Shown piece after piece: positions 34,625 through 43,626 of a stretch of DNA of 59,559 bases (positions are counted from its first letter, which is position 1; each line of letters starts with the position of its first letter). The notes under the pieces are model-generated. The model saw nothing but the letters and a program-made list of their open reading frames with translations. It did no database searches and was not told the DNA's origin. The stretch covers positions 1 through 59,559 of the forward strand of contig JABHCN010000034.1 of assembly GCA_018673475.1 (NCBI GenBank), read 5' to 3'. A program made the position numbers and the translations under genes. The DNA is from Actinomycetota bacterium (GTDB taxonomy: Bacteria > Actinomycetota > Acidimicrobiia > Acidimicrobiales > MedAcidi-G1).

Positions 34625-35676
34625 TCAGGGTTCTTATAGCCGCAGCAGTGGCGATGGCCGTGTCCCTGATCGGAACGCACTTCCTGATCAGGTCCCTGAC
34701 CCACTACCGCATCGGCCAGCCCATTCGTGACGACGGCCCCGAGGGGCACAACACCAAGGCCGGAACACCCACCATGGGAGGCCTGGCCATCGTTTCAGGG
34801 GCCGTTCTGGGCTACATCGTCAGCGACTTCTACAACGGGATCTACACGACATCGGGCATCTTCGTGATGCTGGCGATTGTCGGCGGCGGAGCCGTTGGTC
34901 TGCTCGACGACTGGATCAAGGTCGTGAGGGAACGCAACCTGGGCCTGAACAAGCGGGCCAAGATGTTTGGGCTCCTCGCAGTCGGCCTCACCTTTGCGGT
35001 CCTGATGATCGAGCACACGCCGACCCATTCGGTCATCTCCTTCGCCCGTTTCAGCCAACCCGGCATCCGTATCGGCAGCGTCCTCTGGGTGATCTGGGCA
35101 GTGCTCCTGATAGTCGGATCATCGAATGCCGTGAACCTCACCGACGGGCTTGACGGCCTGGCGGCCGGTGCAGGGGTGTTTACCTTCGGAGCGTTCACGG
35201 TTGTCGCCTTCTGGCAGTTCCGCCTACCCGAGATCTACGAGGTTCGGCATGCGCTTGATCTCGCCGTGGTCGCAGCGGCAATGGCCGGTGGATGCCTCGG
35301 CTTCCTGTGGTGGAATGCCGCTCCTGCCCGGATCTTCATGGGCGATACCGGCTCTCTGGCTATCGGCAGCGGCCTGGCGGCACTGGCCCTGGCGACCAGC
35401 ACGACGCTGTTGTTGCCGATCGTCGCAGGCCTGTTCGTATTCGAGACCGTCTCGGTGATGATCCAGGTCATCGGCTTTCGCATGTTCGGAGGCAGGCGCG
35501 TATTTCGCATGGCACCGATACACCACCACTTCGAACTCAAGGGCTGGCCTGAGACAACCGTCATCGTCCGCTTCTGGATCCTGTCCGGCATGTGCACCGC
35601 AGCAGGTCTTGGACTGTTCTACGCCGACTCGATCAATGCCGGCATGGTTGACGTGCTCGGTGCGTCCAGGCCGTGA
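34621..35676 (+). CDS. mraY: Phospho-MurNAc-pentapeptide translocase
   Basis: Transfers phospho-MurNAc-pentapeptide to undecaprenyl phosphate, giving lipid I, in the inner membrane. The 351-residue protein has about ten spans and the family motifs GTPTMGG, LLDDWIKV (catalytic Asp pair), NLTDGLDGLA (about residue 172), FMGDTGSLAIG and the cytoplasmic MAPIHHHFELKG loop. It starts with ATGA over the murE stop. In most bacteria murF stands in this position. Confidence 0.96.
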   Translation: MIRVLIAAAVAMAVSLIGTHFLIRSLTHYRIGQPIRDDGPEGHNTKAGTPTMGGLAIVSGAVLGYIVSDFYNGIYTTSGIFVMLAIVGGGAVGLLDDWIKVVRERNLGLNKRAKMFGLLAVGLTFAVLMIEHTPTHSVISFARFSQPGIRIGSVLWVIWAVLLIVGSSNAVNLTDGLDGLAAGAGVFTFGAFTVVAFWQFRLPEIYEVRHALDLAVVAAAMAGGCLGFLWWNAAPARIFMGDTGSLAIGSGLAALALATSTTLLLPIVAGLFVFETVSVMIQVIGFRMFGGRRVFRMAPIHHHFELKGWPETTVIVRFWILSGMCTAAGLGLFYADSINAGMVDVLGASRP

Positions 35677-36977
35677 ACTCCACCGTGCTGGTTCTGGGTC
35701 TGGGCGTGACTGGTCGGGCGGCTGCGAGAGCCCTACGGGCACGTGGGCACAACGTCGTCGCCGTTGATGACCTACCCGAAGCCGCAACACGGGACTATGC
35801 GGAACGCCTAGGGGTGGAACTGGTTGTAGCACCAGGGCCGTCTGACTGGAGTCACCTGCTGGCCGGATGCAGCGAGGTCGTGGTCAGCCCAGGGGTCCCA
35901 GACGGACATCCCATCTTTTCAGCCGCCGGCGACATCGGCCTCCCGCTCCTCGACGAGTACGACCTGGCAGTCCGGTGGGATGACCGGCGGCGCTGTGCAG
36001 TCACGGGAACCAACGGCAAGACCACCGTTGTCACCCTGATCGTCGCAATGTTGGAACAGGCCGGCGTTCACGCTGCGGCAGTGGCAAATACCGAGACCCC
36101 GATGGTCGCCGCAATCGATGACGCTGAGACCCAGGTCTTTGTCGTTGAGGCGTCCTCCTTCAGGTTGGCCCATGTTCACCATTTCTCAGCCTCGCCGTCT
36201 GCCTGGCTCAACTTCAGTCCCGACCACCTTGATGTCCACGCGGATCTGAAGTCATATGAGGCCGCCAAGGCGCGGATCTGGGAGGGCGTTGACAGCGCTG
36301 CCGATGCTGTGGCGAACCTGGCAGATCCAGTCGTGGCTGCCCACGCCCCCGTCGGGGCGACCGGCTTTGGTCGATTCGACTCCTTTTGTCGGATCCACGG
36401 TGGCCGGCTGCTACATGGCGACAATGAGGTGATCGACGTTGCCTCAATGCCAAGACGCCTTCCCCACGACCTTCTCAACGCCCAGGCGGCAACGGCGGTA
36501 GCCGTCCGCTGCGGCGCCGACCTTGACTCGTGTGCGGCGGTGCTCACCGACTTCAGGGGTCTGGCCCACCGAATGAACCTGATTGCCGAGCACGACGGGA
36601 TTCGCTACGTCGATGACAGCAAGGCGACCACACCCCACGCAACCCTTGCCGCCCTGGCAGGTCTGCCGGGATCGGTCCTGATCGCCGGTGGCCGCAACAA
36701 GGGGCTCGATCTGTCGGTTCTCGGTGAGGCAAACCCCCGCTGTGTGGTTGCCATCGGTGAGGCGGCCGGCGAGATCGAGGAGGCATTCGGAGGTCGCGTT
36801 CCGCTACAGGTGGCCGACTCCATGGCGACAGCTGTGGAGATCGCAGGGGAGTGTGCATCCGGTGGTGGAACCGTGCTCCTTTCACCTGGTTGCACCTCGT
36901 TTGACTGGTATGCCTCCTATTCCGAACGGGGCCTCGACTTTGCAAGGGCCGTCGCCGCAATGGAGGCAGGCCGGTGA
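35673..36977 (+). CDS. murD: UDP-MurNAc-Ala : D-glutamate ligase
   Basis: Adds D-glutamate to UDP-MurNAc-L-Ala. The 434-residue protein has the N-terminal Rossmann-like start VLGLGVTGRAAARALRARG, the ATP loop TGTNGKTTVV (about residue 112), EASSFRLAHVHHF, NFSPDHLDVH, and the ligase C-terminal DSKATTPHATLAAL. Starts at GTG with a four-base overlap of mraY. Confidence 0.95.
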   Translation: MNSTVLVLGLGVTGRAAARALRARGHNVVAVDDLPEAATRDYAERLGVELVVAPGPSDWSHLLAGCSEVVVSPGVPDGHPIFSAAGDIGLPLLDEYDLAVRWDDRRRCAVTGTNGKTTVVTLIVAMLEQAGVHAAAVANTETPMVAAIDDAETQVFVVEASSFRLAHVHHFSASPSAWLNFSPDHLDVHADLKSYEAAKARIWEGVDSAADAVANLADPVVAAHAPVGATGFGRFDSFCRIHGGRLLHGDNEVIDVASMPRRLPHDLLNAQAATAVAVRCGADLDSCAAVLTDFRGLAHRMNLIAEHDGIRYVDDSKATTPHATLAALAGLPGSVLIAGGRNKGLDLSVLGEANPRCVVAIGEAAGEIEEAFGGRVPLQVADSMATAVEIAGECASGGGTVLLSPGCTSFDWYASYSERGLDFARAVAAMEAGR

Positions 36978-38152
36978 GCGGCGCCCGGGTGCCCGGCACG
37001 GAGGGAACGCGCTCGAGGAATCGTGCAGGGGAGCCCCGACAGGCCTCCCGCCGGCCACCGGGTCGACGGTCGGCACGGTTTGTGGTGCTCGGGGCGATGG
37101 CGATGCTGCTGGGCCTGTTGGGCGTCGTCATGGTCCTGTCGTCCTCGTCGGTGAACGATCTACGCACCTATGGCGATGCCTGGTACCACCTGAAGAGGCA
37201 GATCATCTGGTTCGCCATGGGTCTGTTCGCTCTAGCCATGATGATGCGCATCGACTACCGGCGCCTCCGCGTGCTGTCCCAGCCGGCGATCATCGTGGCC
37301 GTGGGCCTGTTGGTCATGGTCCTCATACCGGGTATCGGAATTAGCGCGAACGGTTCTGCCCGCTGGATCGCCGTTGGGCCCATCACCTTCCAACCCTCTG
37401 AGGTCGCCAAGCTGGGTGTTCTCTTCTACTGCGCCGACCTGTTGTCACGACCCGGTCGTCCCAGTGATCAGCTGAGACTCACCCTTCGACCTGTGTTGAT
37501 GGTGACCGCCACGATCGGCGTTCTCCTGATGCTTGAACCCGACCTGGGCACCGTGGTCATTGTTCTGGCCATAGTGAGTTCCCTGTTGTTCTTTTCAGGA
37601 ACCCGTCTGGACGTCCTCGCAGGGCTGGGCGTGCTCGGTGTCGGCGGCATTGCAGGACTGAGCCTCAGCGCCCCCTACCGCAGGCAGCGGCTTCTCGGAA
37701 TGCTCGACCCCTGGAACGATCCGTTGAATACCGGATGGCAGACGATTCAGGCTGGTGTCGCAGTCTCGAGCGGTGGAATCAGCGGGATCGGCCTCGGCGC
37801 AAGCCGTGCCAAGTGGGGCTTTCTCCCATATGCCCACACCGATTTCATCTTTGCGATTGTTGCCGAGGAGTGGGGTCTGGTCGGGGCCGCAATCGTGATC
37901 CTGGCGTTCCTTGTGATTGGTCTCGTGGGTCTCTCGACGGCTCTGAGGGCTCCGGATGCGTTCGGTCAGTTGTTGGCGGCCGGTGTTACCTGCTGGATCC
38001 TTGTCCAGGCGTTTGTGAACATCGGAGCAGTGCTGGGCGTGGTACCAATCACGGGCCTGCCGCTTCCCTTTGTCTCCTTCGGGGGGAGCGCCCTTGTGGT
38101 GACGATGGCTGCATACGGCATCCTCTTGAACATCGCACGACAGGCCTCGTGA
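36974..38152 (+). CDS. ftsW: Septal peptidoglycan polymerase FtsW
   Basis: A 392-residue SEDS-family glycosyltransferase that polymerises lipid II at the septum with FtsI. About ten spans follow an Arg-rich cytoplasmic N-terminus of 35 residues. Family motifs include VMVLSSSSV, GSARWIAVGPITFQPSEVAKLG, LLMLEPDLGT (with the conserved catalytic-region Asp), GWQTIQAGVAVSSGG, GLGASRAKWGFLPYAHTDFIFA, and LPFVSFGGSALV. GTGA overlaps at both ends with murD and murG. Confidence 0.95.
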   Translation: MSGARVPGTEGTRSRNRAGEPRQASRRPPGRRSARFVVLGAMAMLLGLLGVVMVLSSSSVNDLRTYGDAWYHLKRQIIWFAMGLFALAMMMRIDYRRLRVLSQPAIIVAVGLLVMVLIPGIGISANGSARWIAVGPITFQPSEVAKLGVLFYCADLLSRPGRPSDQLRLTLRPVLMVTATIGVLLMLEPDLGTVVIVLAIVSSLLFFSGTRLDVLAGLGVLGVGGIAGLSLSAPYRRQRLLGMLDPWNDPLNTGWQTIQAGVAVSSGGISGIGLGASRAKWGFLPYAHTDFIFAIVAEEWGLVGAAIVILAFLVIGLVGLSTALRAPDAFGQLLAAGVTCWILVQAFVNIGAVLGVVPITGLPLPFVSFGGSALVVTMAAYGILLNIARQAS

Positions 38153-39330
38153 CTAGCGGGGGGCGAGTTTCCGACGGTGTGACCGTTGCTCCTCGCAGGG
38201 GCGGTGTCGTGATTGCCGGCGGGGGGACAGCAGGTCATGTCCTGCCCGGGTTGGCGGTCGCACATGCGCTTGTGGACCGGTCGGTGGTGCCAGGTCCGGA
38301 GTTCGTTCACCTGGTGGGTAGTCGCCGGGGCATCGAGACGAGCCTGGTTCCCGAGGCAGGCTTCGGCCTTACCGTGCTGCCGGGGCGCGGAATCCAGCGC
38401 CGCCTTACCCCGGCCAACCTGGTGGCGATGTCCGGACTTGTGGCGGCCCTCTTGAGGGCCCTCTTTCTGCTCATCAGGATCCGACCGTCCGTGGTCCTGG
38501 CGACCGGCGGTTATGCGAGCATTCCGTGTGGCCTTGCAGCAGCGCTGCTCAGAATCCCGTTGCTGGTAGCCGAGCAGAACGCTGTTGCCGGTGAGGCCAA
38601 CAGGCTTCTGGGCCGCTTTGCCGTAGCGGCAGTCGTGGCCTTCCCGGATACCGGTCTTAAGCGCGAGGTTCTTGCAGGTAACCCTGTGCGCCGCACGGTC
38701 CGGGATCTCTCAGCCACGGATTCGCGCCAGTCTGAGCGTGACCGGATGGGGCTCGACGCGACACCGCTGCTCGTCGCATTCGGTGGTTCCCTGGGAGCAA
38801 GGCGTATCAACGCGGCTGTGGTCGACATGATCGGGGGCTGGGCAGGTGGGAACATGGTGGTCCACCACGTGATCGGCCGTCGGGACTGGCCGGCTCATGT
38901 CGCCAGCCCTCCCGCTGTCGCCCATCAGGTGGACTACCGACCTGTCGAGTACGAGAGCGATCTGCCAGCGCTTCTTGCAGCCGCAGATCTTGTCGTCTGT
39001 CGGGCCGGGGCAACCACGGTGGCTGAACTGACCGTGATCGGCCGACCTGCTGTTCTTGTCCCGCTGCCCGGTGCGCCGAGGGACCACCAGAGGCTCAATG
39101 CGGAGAGTCTCGTAGCGGCTGGCGCTGCTGTTCTCGTGACCGACGCCGACCTGGATGGAACCAGGCTGACAGTCGAGGTGCGAAGCCTGCTTGATGATCC
39201 CGGCACCCTTGAGGAGATGGGTGAGAGGTCGCGCACGGCTGGCCGCGCCGATGCTGCCGACCTGGTTGCCGATCTGGTCGGGAGGGTCGCGGCCGGTGAG
39301 CCTGTTGCGCCGGAGCACGATCGTGTCTGA
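38149..39330 (+). CDS. murG: UDP-GlcNAc : lipid I N-acetylglucosaminyltransferase
   Basis: Makes lipid II from lipid I at the inner face of the membrane. The 393-residue GT-B enzyme has GGGTAGHVLPGLAVA, LATGGYASIPCGLAA, LLVAEQNAVAGEANR, AFGGSLGARRIN, and the donor-binding VCRAGATTVAELTVIGRPAVLVPLP. The start is the GTG at 38149 overlapping ftsW by four bases; a longer frame reaching into ftsW was rejected. Confidence 0.95.
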   Translation: MTSGGRVSDGVTVAPRRGGVVIAGGGTAGHVLPGLAVAHALVDRSVVPGPEFVHLVGSRRGIETSLVPEAGFGLTVLPGRGIQRRLTPANLVAMSGLVAALLRALFLLIRIRPSVVLATGGYASIPCGLAAALLRIPLLVAEQNAVAGEANRLLGRFAVAAVVAFPDTGLKREVLAGNPVRRTVRDLSATDSRQSERDRMGLDATPLLVAFGGSLGARRINAAVVDMIGGWAGGNMVVHHVIGRRDWPAHVASPPAVAHQVDYRPVEYESDLPALLAAADLVVCRAGATTVAELTVIGRPAVLVPLPGAPRDHQRLNAESLVAAGAAVLVTDADLDGTRLTVEVRSLLDDPGTLEEMGERSRTAGRADAADLVADLVGRVAAGEPVAPEHDRV

Positions 39331-40714
39331 GGTGGTGCCCGTGATCACGGATCCGTGTCGGATCCACGTGATTGGTGTCGGCGGAGCTGGAATGAGTGCC
39401 ATAGCCGAGGTCCTGGCCTCAATGGGTCACACCGTTACCGGGTCCGACCTGAAGGCATCGGCTGGTCTCGATCGCCTGTCTGCCCTCGGTGTAGCTGTCA
39501 CCGTCGGCCACGACGCACGCAATATTGCAGACGCCGACCTGGTGACCCGCTCGACAGCGGTACCTGACCGAAATCCGGAGTGCATGGCTGCCACAGAGGC
39601 GGGTATTCCGGTTGTGAGCAGGGCCGAGATTCTGGCGGCAATCTGTGCTGAGCGCGATGCCATCGCCGTGGCTGGCACCCACGGCAAGACCACGACAACT
39701 TCGATGCTGGCCCTGGTGCTGCGCGAGGCCGGACTGAAGCCGTCGTTCATCATCGGTGGCGACGTGAACGAGATCGGTACCGGAGCCGCCTGGGACACCG
39801 GTCGTCTGTTTGTCGTAGAGGCTGACGAGAGCGACGGTTCGTTCCTGCTGCTTCCCCGGAAGTACGGCGTGGTTACGAACCTTGAACCCGATCATCTGGA
39901 ACACCACGGCGGTTTTGCCGAGTTGAGGAAGGCATTCCTGCGGTTCGTGTCGGAGACCGACGGGCCGGTACTGGTCGGGGTGGACGACGAGGGTGGCAGA
40001 AGCCTGGCTGCCGAAGCTGACGCCCTCAGCATCGGAGCCGACCCACGTGCCGACTGGCAGATCCAGAACCTGGAGGAGTCATGGGAGGGCGTTCGCTTTG
40101 CTCTCCGGGGCCCCGACGGGGTAACGCTGCCAGTCGAGTTGCCCCTACCCGGAGAACACAACGCCAAGAATGCGGCGGTTGCTGCCGCTGTGGGAGTAAT
40201 GGCCGGCGCCGATCCGGAGCCGGTGGCACATGCGCTCGCCAGGTTCGGTGGGGTTGCGCGACGTTTCGAACAGCGGGGTCGGACCGCAGGCGTTGTATTC
40301 GTCGATGACTACGCACATCTGCCCACCGAGGTGGCAGCCACGATCCGGGCAGCCGGGAGCGGCACATGGAACCGTCTTGTGGCGGTGTTCCAGCCCCATC
40401 GATACAGCCGCACCGAGAAGCTCTGGAGGGGGTTCTCCGGGGTGTTCGACGGAGCCGACATCCTCTACATAACCGACGTCTACCCTGCCGGAGAGCGCCC
40501 CCGGGCAGGAGTCTCGGGCCGCCTCATCGTGGACGCTGTCAGAGATGCACATCCCGACCAGGACGTCCGCTACGTCGTTCGCCGGGAGGAACTCGTCGTG
40601 CAACTTGCCGATGAGTTGGATGCCGGTGACCTCTGTCTCACAATGGGTGCCGGTGACCTCACCTCCGTTCCCGACGAGGTTCGTGCGATGCTGGAGGCCC
40701 GAGACCGTGGTTGA
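39323..40714 (+). CDS. murC: UDP-MurNAc : L-alanine ligase
   Basis: First amino-acid ligase of the wall precursor pathway. It has HVIGVGGAGMSAIAEVL, GTHGKTTTTSM (about residue 118), EADESDGSFLLL, NLEPDHLEHHG and VFVDDYAHLPTEVAAT. The GTG at 39323 gives 463 residues, the usual length, with GGAG eight bases upstream; it overlaps murG by eight bases. Other in-frame GTGs within the next 20 bases are possible starts. Confidence 0.95.
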   Translation: MSEVVPVITDPCRIHVIGVGGAGMSAIAEVLASMGHTVTGSDLKASAGLDRLSALGVAVTVGHDARNIADADLVTRSTAVPDRNPECMAATEAGIPVVSRAEILAAICAERDAIAVAGTHGKTTTTSMLALVLREAGLKPSFIIGGDVNEIGTGAAWDTGRLFVVEADESDGSFLLLPRKYGVVTNLEPDHLEHHGGFAELRKAFLRFVSETDGPVLVGVDDEGGRSLAAEADALSIGADPRADWQIQNLEESWEGVRFALRGPDGVTLPVELPLPGEHNAKNAAVAAAVGVMAGADPEPVAHALARFGGVARRFEQRGRTAGVVFVDDYAHLPTEVAATIRAAGSGTWNRLVAVFQPHRYSRTEKLWRGFSGVFDGADILYITDVYPAGERPRAGVSGRLIVDAVRDAHPDQDVRYVVRREELVVQLADELDAGDLCLTMGAGDLTSVPDEVRAMLEARDRG

Positions 40715-41639
40715 CGCGTATGACATTGAGCTTCTGAGGCAGCGCCTCGAGGGCGCCTCTCTGACACATGGCGTGAGGACCGGTCACGGTCTGGCCCAGC
40801 TCACCACCTACCGGGTCGGCGGGCCGGCGGCGCTTTTCGTGTGTCCAGACGACGAAGCCGAGTTGATGGGGGTAGCGACTGCCCTGGCTGGCACCAGAAC
40901 CCCGAGCCTGGTCATTGGCCGGGGTTCAAACATGCTTGTGGCCGACGCCGGGTTCGATGGCCTTGCCATCCAACTCGGCTCCGGTTTCGAGAGGGCACGG
41001 GTTCATGGAAACAGGCTGACAGCCGGGGGAGCTGCAAGCCTGCCGGTCGTTGCACGGTTCTCTGTGGCAGAGGGCCTGAGGGGCTTTGAGTGGGCTGTAG
41101 GAGTACCCGGCAGCATCGGAGGTGCGGTGCGTATGAATGCGGGTGGACACGGTTCAGACATGGCGGCTGTCCTCGCAGAGGTCACCCTCCTGGACCTGGG
41201 ACAGGCGACCATAACCACTACGCCTGCCTCGCACCTGAATCTCAGATATCGACAGTCTTCCGTTTCTGGCGGTCAGGTCGTTACCTCGGCCGCTCTGAAC
41301 CTCGAGGCGGGGGAGAGGGCTGAGGGGGAGGAGCTCATTGCAGAGATCGTGCGATGGAGGAGGGAGAACCAACCCGGTGGGCAGAACTCGGGGTCGGTGT
41401 TTGCCAACCCACCAGGCGACTCGGCCGGACGTCTCGTCGAGTTGGCAGGAGCCAAGGGTCTACGGGTGGGCAGCGCGGTGGTTTCTGAACGGCACGCAAA
41501 CTTCATTCAGGCTGATCAGGGCGGGTCGGCAGATGACATCTTCGCTCTGATGGCCGGGGTCAGGCGTCGGGTGCTCGAGGTTCACGGGATCGACCTGCTT
41601 CCCGAGACCGTACTTGTCGGATTCAGCGAGGCCCCGTGA
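40707..41639 (+). CDS. murB: UDP-N-acetylenolpyruvoylglucosamine reductase
   Basis: FAD enzyme that reduces enolpyruvyl-UDP-GlcNAc to UDP-MurNAc. The 310-residue protein has TTYRVGGPAALFV, LVIGRGSNMLVADAGFDG, EWAVGVPGSIGGAVRMNAGG, the proton-donor Ser in NSGSVFANP and the C-terminal HANFIQ and LLPETVLVG. It is the short (type IIa-like) form. GTG at 40707 has GGAGG upstream and overlaps the end of murC by eight bases. Confidence 0.94.
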   Translation: MVDAYDIELLRQRLEGASLTHGVRTGHGLAQLTTYRVGGPAALFVCPDDEAELMGVATALAGTRTPSLVIGRGSNMLVADAGFDGLAIQLGSGFERARVHGNRLTAGGAASLPVVARFSVAEGLRGFEWAVGVPGSIGGAVRMNAGGHGSDMAAVLAEVTLLDLGQATITTTPASHLNLRYRQSSVSGGQVVTSAALNLEAGERAEGEELIAEIVRWRRENQPGGQNSGSVFANPPGDSAGRLVELAGAKGLRVGSAVVSERHANFIQADQGGSADDIFALMAGVRRRVLEVHGIDLLPETVLVGFSEAP

Positions 41640-42370
41640 GCGGTGATGGAGCCATAGGGGAGGGACGGCGGAGCCTCTGGTGGGCCTGGGCCCTGCTCTT
41701 CGTGGTTGTGGTGGGAGCCGGCGGCTTTGCCGCCACGCGGAGCAGTCTCCTCGACGTCGACAGGGTTGAGGTTGTGGGTGTTGCCGGCCACCTGAGCAGT
41801 GCCCAGATACTGGATGTTGCTGCGGTACATCTTGGTGAACCAATGGTGAATGTGGACACCGATGCGGTGGACCGGAGGATCACATCTGAGCCATGGGTCG
41901 AGGCCGTGGAGGTTGTGAGGGAATGGCCCGGTTCGGTCCGCATGTCGGTACTGCAGCGGACAGCGGTGGTCAACGCTGTTGATCTGGTCGGCCGCAGGGC
42001 CCTGCTGGACGGCAGCGGAACCGTCTTGGATGCGGTTGTGGAACCGGACACCGATCTGACGACTGTACGGGTCGACACCCTGGGCCAGCCCGGCACGGTC
42101 GTTCCGGGAGTCGCTCTCCTGTTGACGGCTGCGGCCGACGTTACCCCTGATCTGGGGAACTGGATCGAGGCGCTCGTGGCTACGGGTGACGGTGTGCGGG
42201 CCGAGCTGGTCGGCGGGGTGGACGCCGAACTCGGTGTCGGAGAGGACTACCGAGATGAGATGCGGTCTCTTGCCACCGTCCTGACCTGGGTGGTGCTGGC
42301 GTGTCTCGTCACAATAGACGTCTCCATCCATCACAATCCGGTCCTCGTGCGAGATGAGGCGCGATGCTGA
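41636..42370 (+). CDS. ftsQ: FtsQ-like division protein with POTRA domain
   Basis: A 244-residue bitopic membrane protein. A 16-residue cytoplasmic start, one span (WAWALLFVVVVGAGGFAATR), then a POTRA domain (LLDVDRVEVVGVAGHLSSAQI, with DVDRVEVVG conserved) and the FtsQ beta domain. It links the early and late division proteins through FtsL/DivIC. Near its C-terminus is a second hydrophobic stretch (LATVLTWVVLACLVTIDV) where FtsQ normally ends with predicted beta strands. Overlaps murB by four bases. Confidence 0.88.
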   Translation: MSGDGAIGEGRRSLWWAWALLFVVVVGAGGFAATRSSLLDVDRVEVVGVAGHLSSAQILDVAAVHLGEPMVNVDTDAVDRRITSEPWVEAVEVVREWPGSVRMSVLQRTAVVNAVDLVGRRALLDGSGTVLDAVVEPDTDLTTVRVDTLGQPGTVVPGVALLLTAAADVTPDLGNWIEALVATGDGVRAELVGGVDAELGVGEDYRDEMRSLATVLTWVVLACLVTIDVSIHHNPVLVRDEARC

Positions 42371-42395
42371 GTCCGGGAACTTGTTCCGCCACGGG

Positions 42396-42425
42396 TTGAC
42401 GTTAGGCGACTACTCCTCGTAGTCT
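42396..42425 (+). promoter_or_regulatory. Candidate ftsZ promoter
   Basis: TTGACG (42396-42401) and TAGTCT (42420-42425) are separated by 18 bases and stand about 120 bases before the ftsZ start, in the only sizeable gap of the dcw block after murE. It would let ftsZ be made independently of the long upstream transcript. Confidence 0.5.
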
Positions 42426-42454
42426 CTCAACCACTAAACGAGGTTGACTGCCCA

Positions 42455-42481
42455 AAACCCTCAAGGTCGACCTGAGGGTTT
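42455..42481 (+). promoter_or_regulatory. Stable hairpin in the ftsZ leader
   Basis: AAACCCTCA (42455-42463) and TGAGGGTTT (42473-42481) form a perfect nine-base stem around AGGTCGACC, which contains the palindrome GGTCGACC. It lies downstream of the candidate promoter and 63 bases before ftsZ. It could end upstream transcripts, act as an attenuator or stabilise the mRNA; the T run after the stem is only three bases. Confidence 0.45.
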
Positions 42482-42544
42482 GAGATGGGCCGTCCGCCGT
42501 TCGCTACTGCTGCCCGAGGGGCGGCCGGAGATCAGGAGAAGTCA

Positions 42545-43621
42545 ATGGTGGGCAACCCACAGAACTATCTGGCCGTAATCAAGGTCATCGGCATCGGTGG
42601 TGGCGGGGTGAACGCCATCAACAGGATGATCGATGCAGGCCTGCGCGGCGTGGAGTTCATCGCCATCAACACCGATGCACAGGCTCTCCTCATGAGCGAT
42701 GCGGATGTCAAGTTGGACATTGGCCGTGAGCTGACCAGAGGTCTGGGTGCCGGCGCCGATCCCGAGCTCGGGCGCCAGGCAGCCGAGGAGCACCGCAGCG
42801 ACATCCAGGAGGTGCTTGAAGGCGCCGACATGGTCTTCATCACCGCCGGTGAGGGTGGCGGTACCGGTACGGGCGCAGCTCCGGTTGTTGCCGAGGTCGC
42901 CAAGGCAGTTGGAGCCCTGACCATCGGAGTGGTAACACGGCCGTTTGGCTTTGAGGGCAGGCGCAGGGCCGTTCAGGCCGAGCATGGAATCGTGCAACTC
43001 AAGGACAAGGTCGACACCCAGATCGTCATACCCAACGACAGACTGCTCTCGATTTCCGATGAGGCAACACCGCTGTTGGAGGCCTTCCAACTCGCCGACG
43101 AGGTTCTCCTCCACGGCGTCCAGGGAATCACCTCGCTGATCACCACGCCCGGGCTCATCAACACCGATTTCGCTGACGTGAAGACCGTCATGGCGGACGC
43201 CGGCTCGGCACTCATGGGTGTCGGCCAGGCAACCGGTGAGAGCCGTGCCCTCAACGCCGCCCGAAAGGCCATCTCGAGCACCCTGCTGGAGGCCTCGATT
43301 GAGGGTGCCAGGGGAATCCTGTTGAACATCTCCGGTCCCAGCGACCTCGGCCTCTTTGAGGTCAACGAGGCCGCCGAGGTGATTCACGGTGTGGCCCATC
43401 CCGACGCCAACATCATCTTCGGAACCGTCGTCGATGACGAGATGGGCAGTGATGTGCGTGTCACCGTCATCGCCGCCGGGTTTGACCGCTGGGACGGCGA
43501 CCGCCCCTCAGGATCCACCCGCAGCGCCACGGCCACGGCCGAGACGCCGGCAATTGACGTGTTCTCTGATCTTGGTTCTGACGATGACGACGACCTCGAT
43601 GTGCCGAGCTTCCTGAAGTAG
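42545..43621 (+). CDS. ftsZ: Cell division GTPase FtsZ
   Basis: The tubulin-like protein that forms the Z ring. The 358-residue protein has [16 protein letters not shown], the tubulin signature [17 protein letters not shown] (about residue 103), [11 protein letters not shown] and the T7 loop [11 protein letters not shown]. After a short acidic/Ser/Thr linker it ends with [10 protein letters not shown], the conserved C-terminal peptide that binds SepF. The ATG at 42545 has AGGAGA upstream; an upstream in-frame ATG at 42485 would add 20 non-conserved residues. The linker is brief. Confidence 0.97.
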   Translation: MVGNPQNYLAVIKVIGIGGGGVNAINRMIDAGLRGVEFIAINTDAQALLMSDADVKLDIGRELTRGLGAGADPELGRQAAEEHRSDIQEVLEGADMVFITAGEGGGTGTGAAPVVAEVAKAVGALTIGVVTRPFGFEGRRRAVQAEHGIVQLKDKVDTQIVIPNDRLLSISDEATPLLEAFQLADEVLLHGVQGITSLITTPGLINTDFADVKTVMADAGSALMGVGQATGESRALNAARKAISSTLLEASIEGARGILLNISGPSDLGLFEVNEAAEVIHGVAHPDANIIFGTVVDDEMGSDVRVTVIAAGFDRWDGDRPSGSTRSATATAETPAIDVFSDLGSDDDDDLDVPSFLK

Positions 43622-43626
43622 CCCAG

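Noticed and set aside
37735-38148. Extended murG reading frame reaching 414 bases into ftsW
   Set aside because: The overlap part is Arg/Cys-rich and off-frame to ftsW; the GTG at 38149 gives normal MurG length and the usual four-base overlap.
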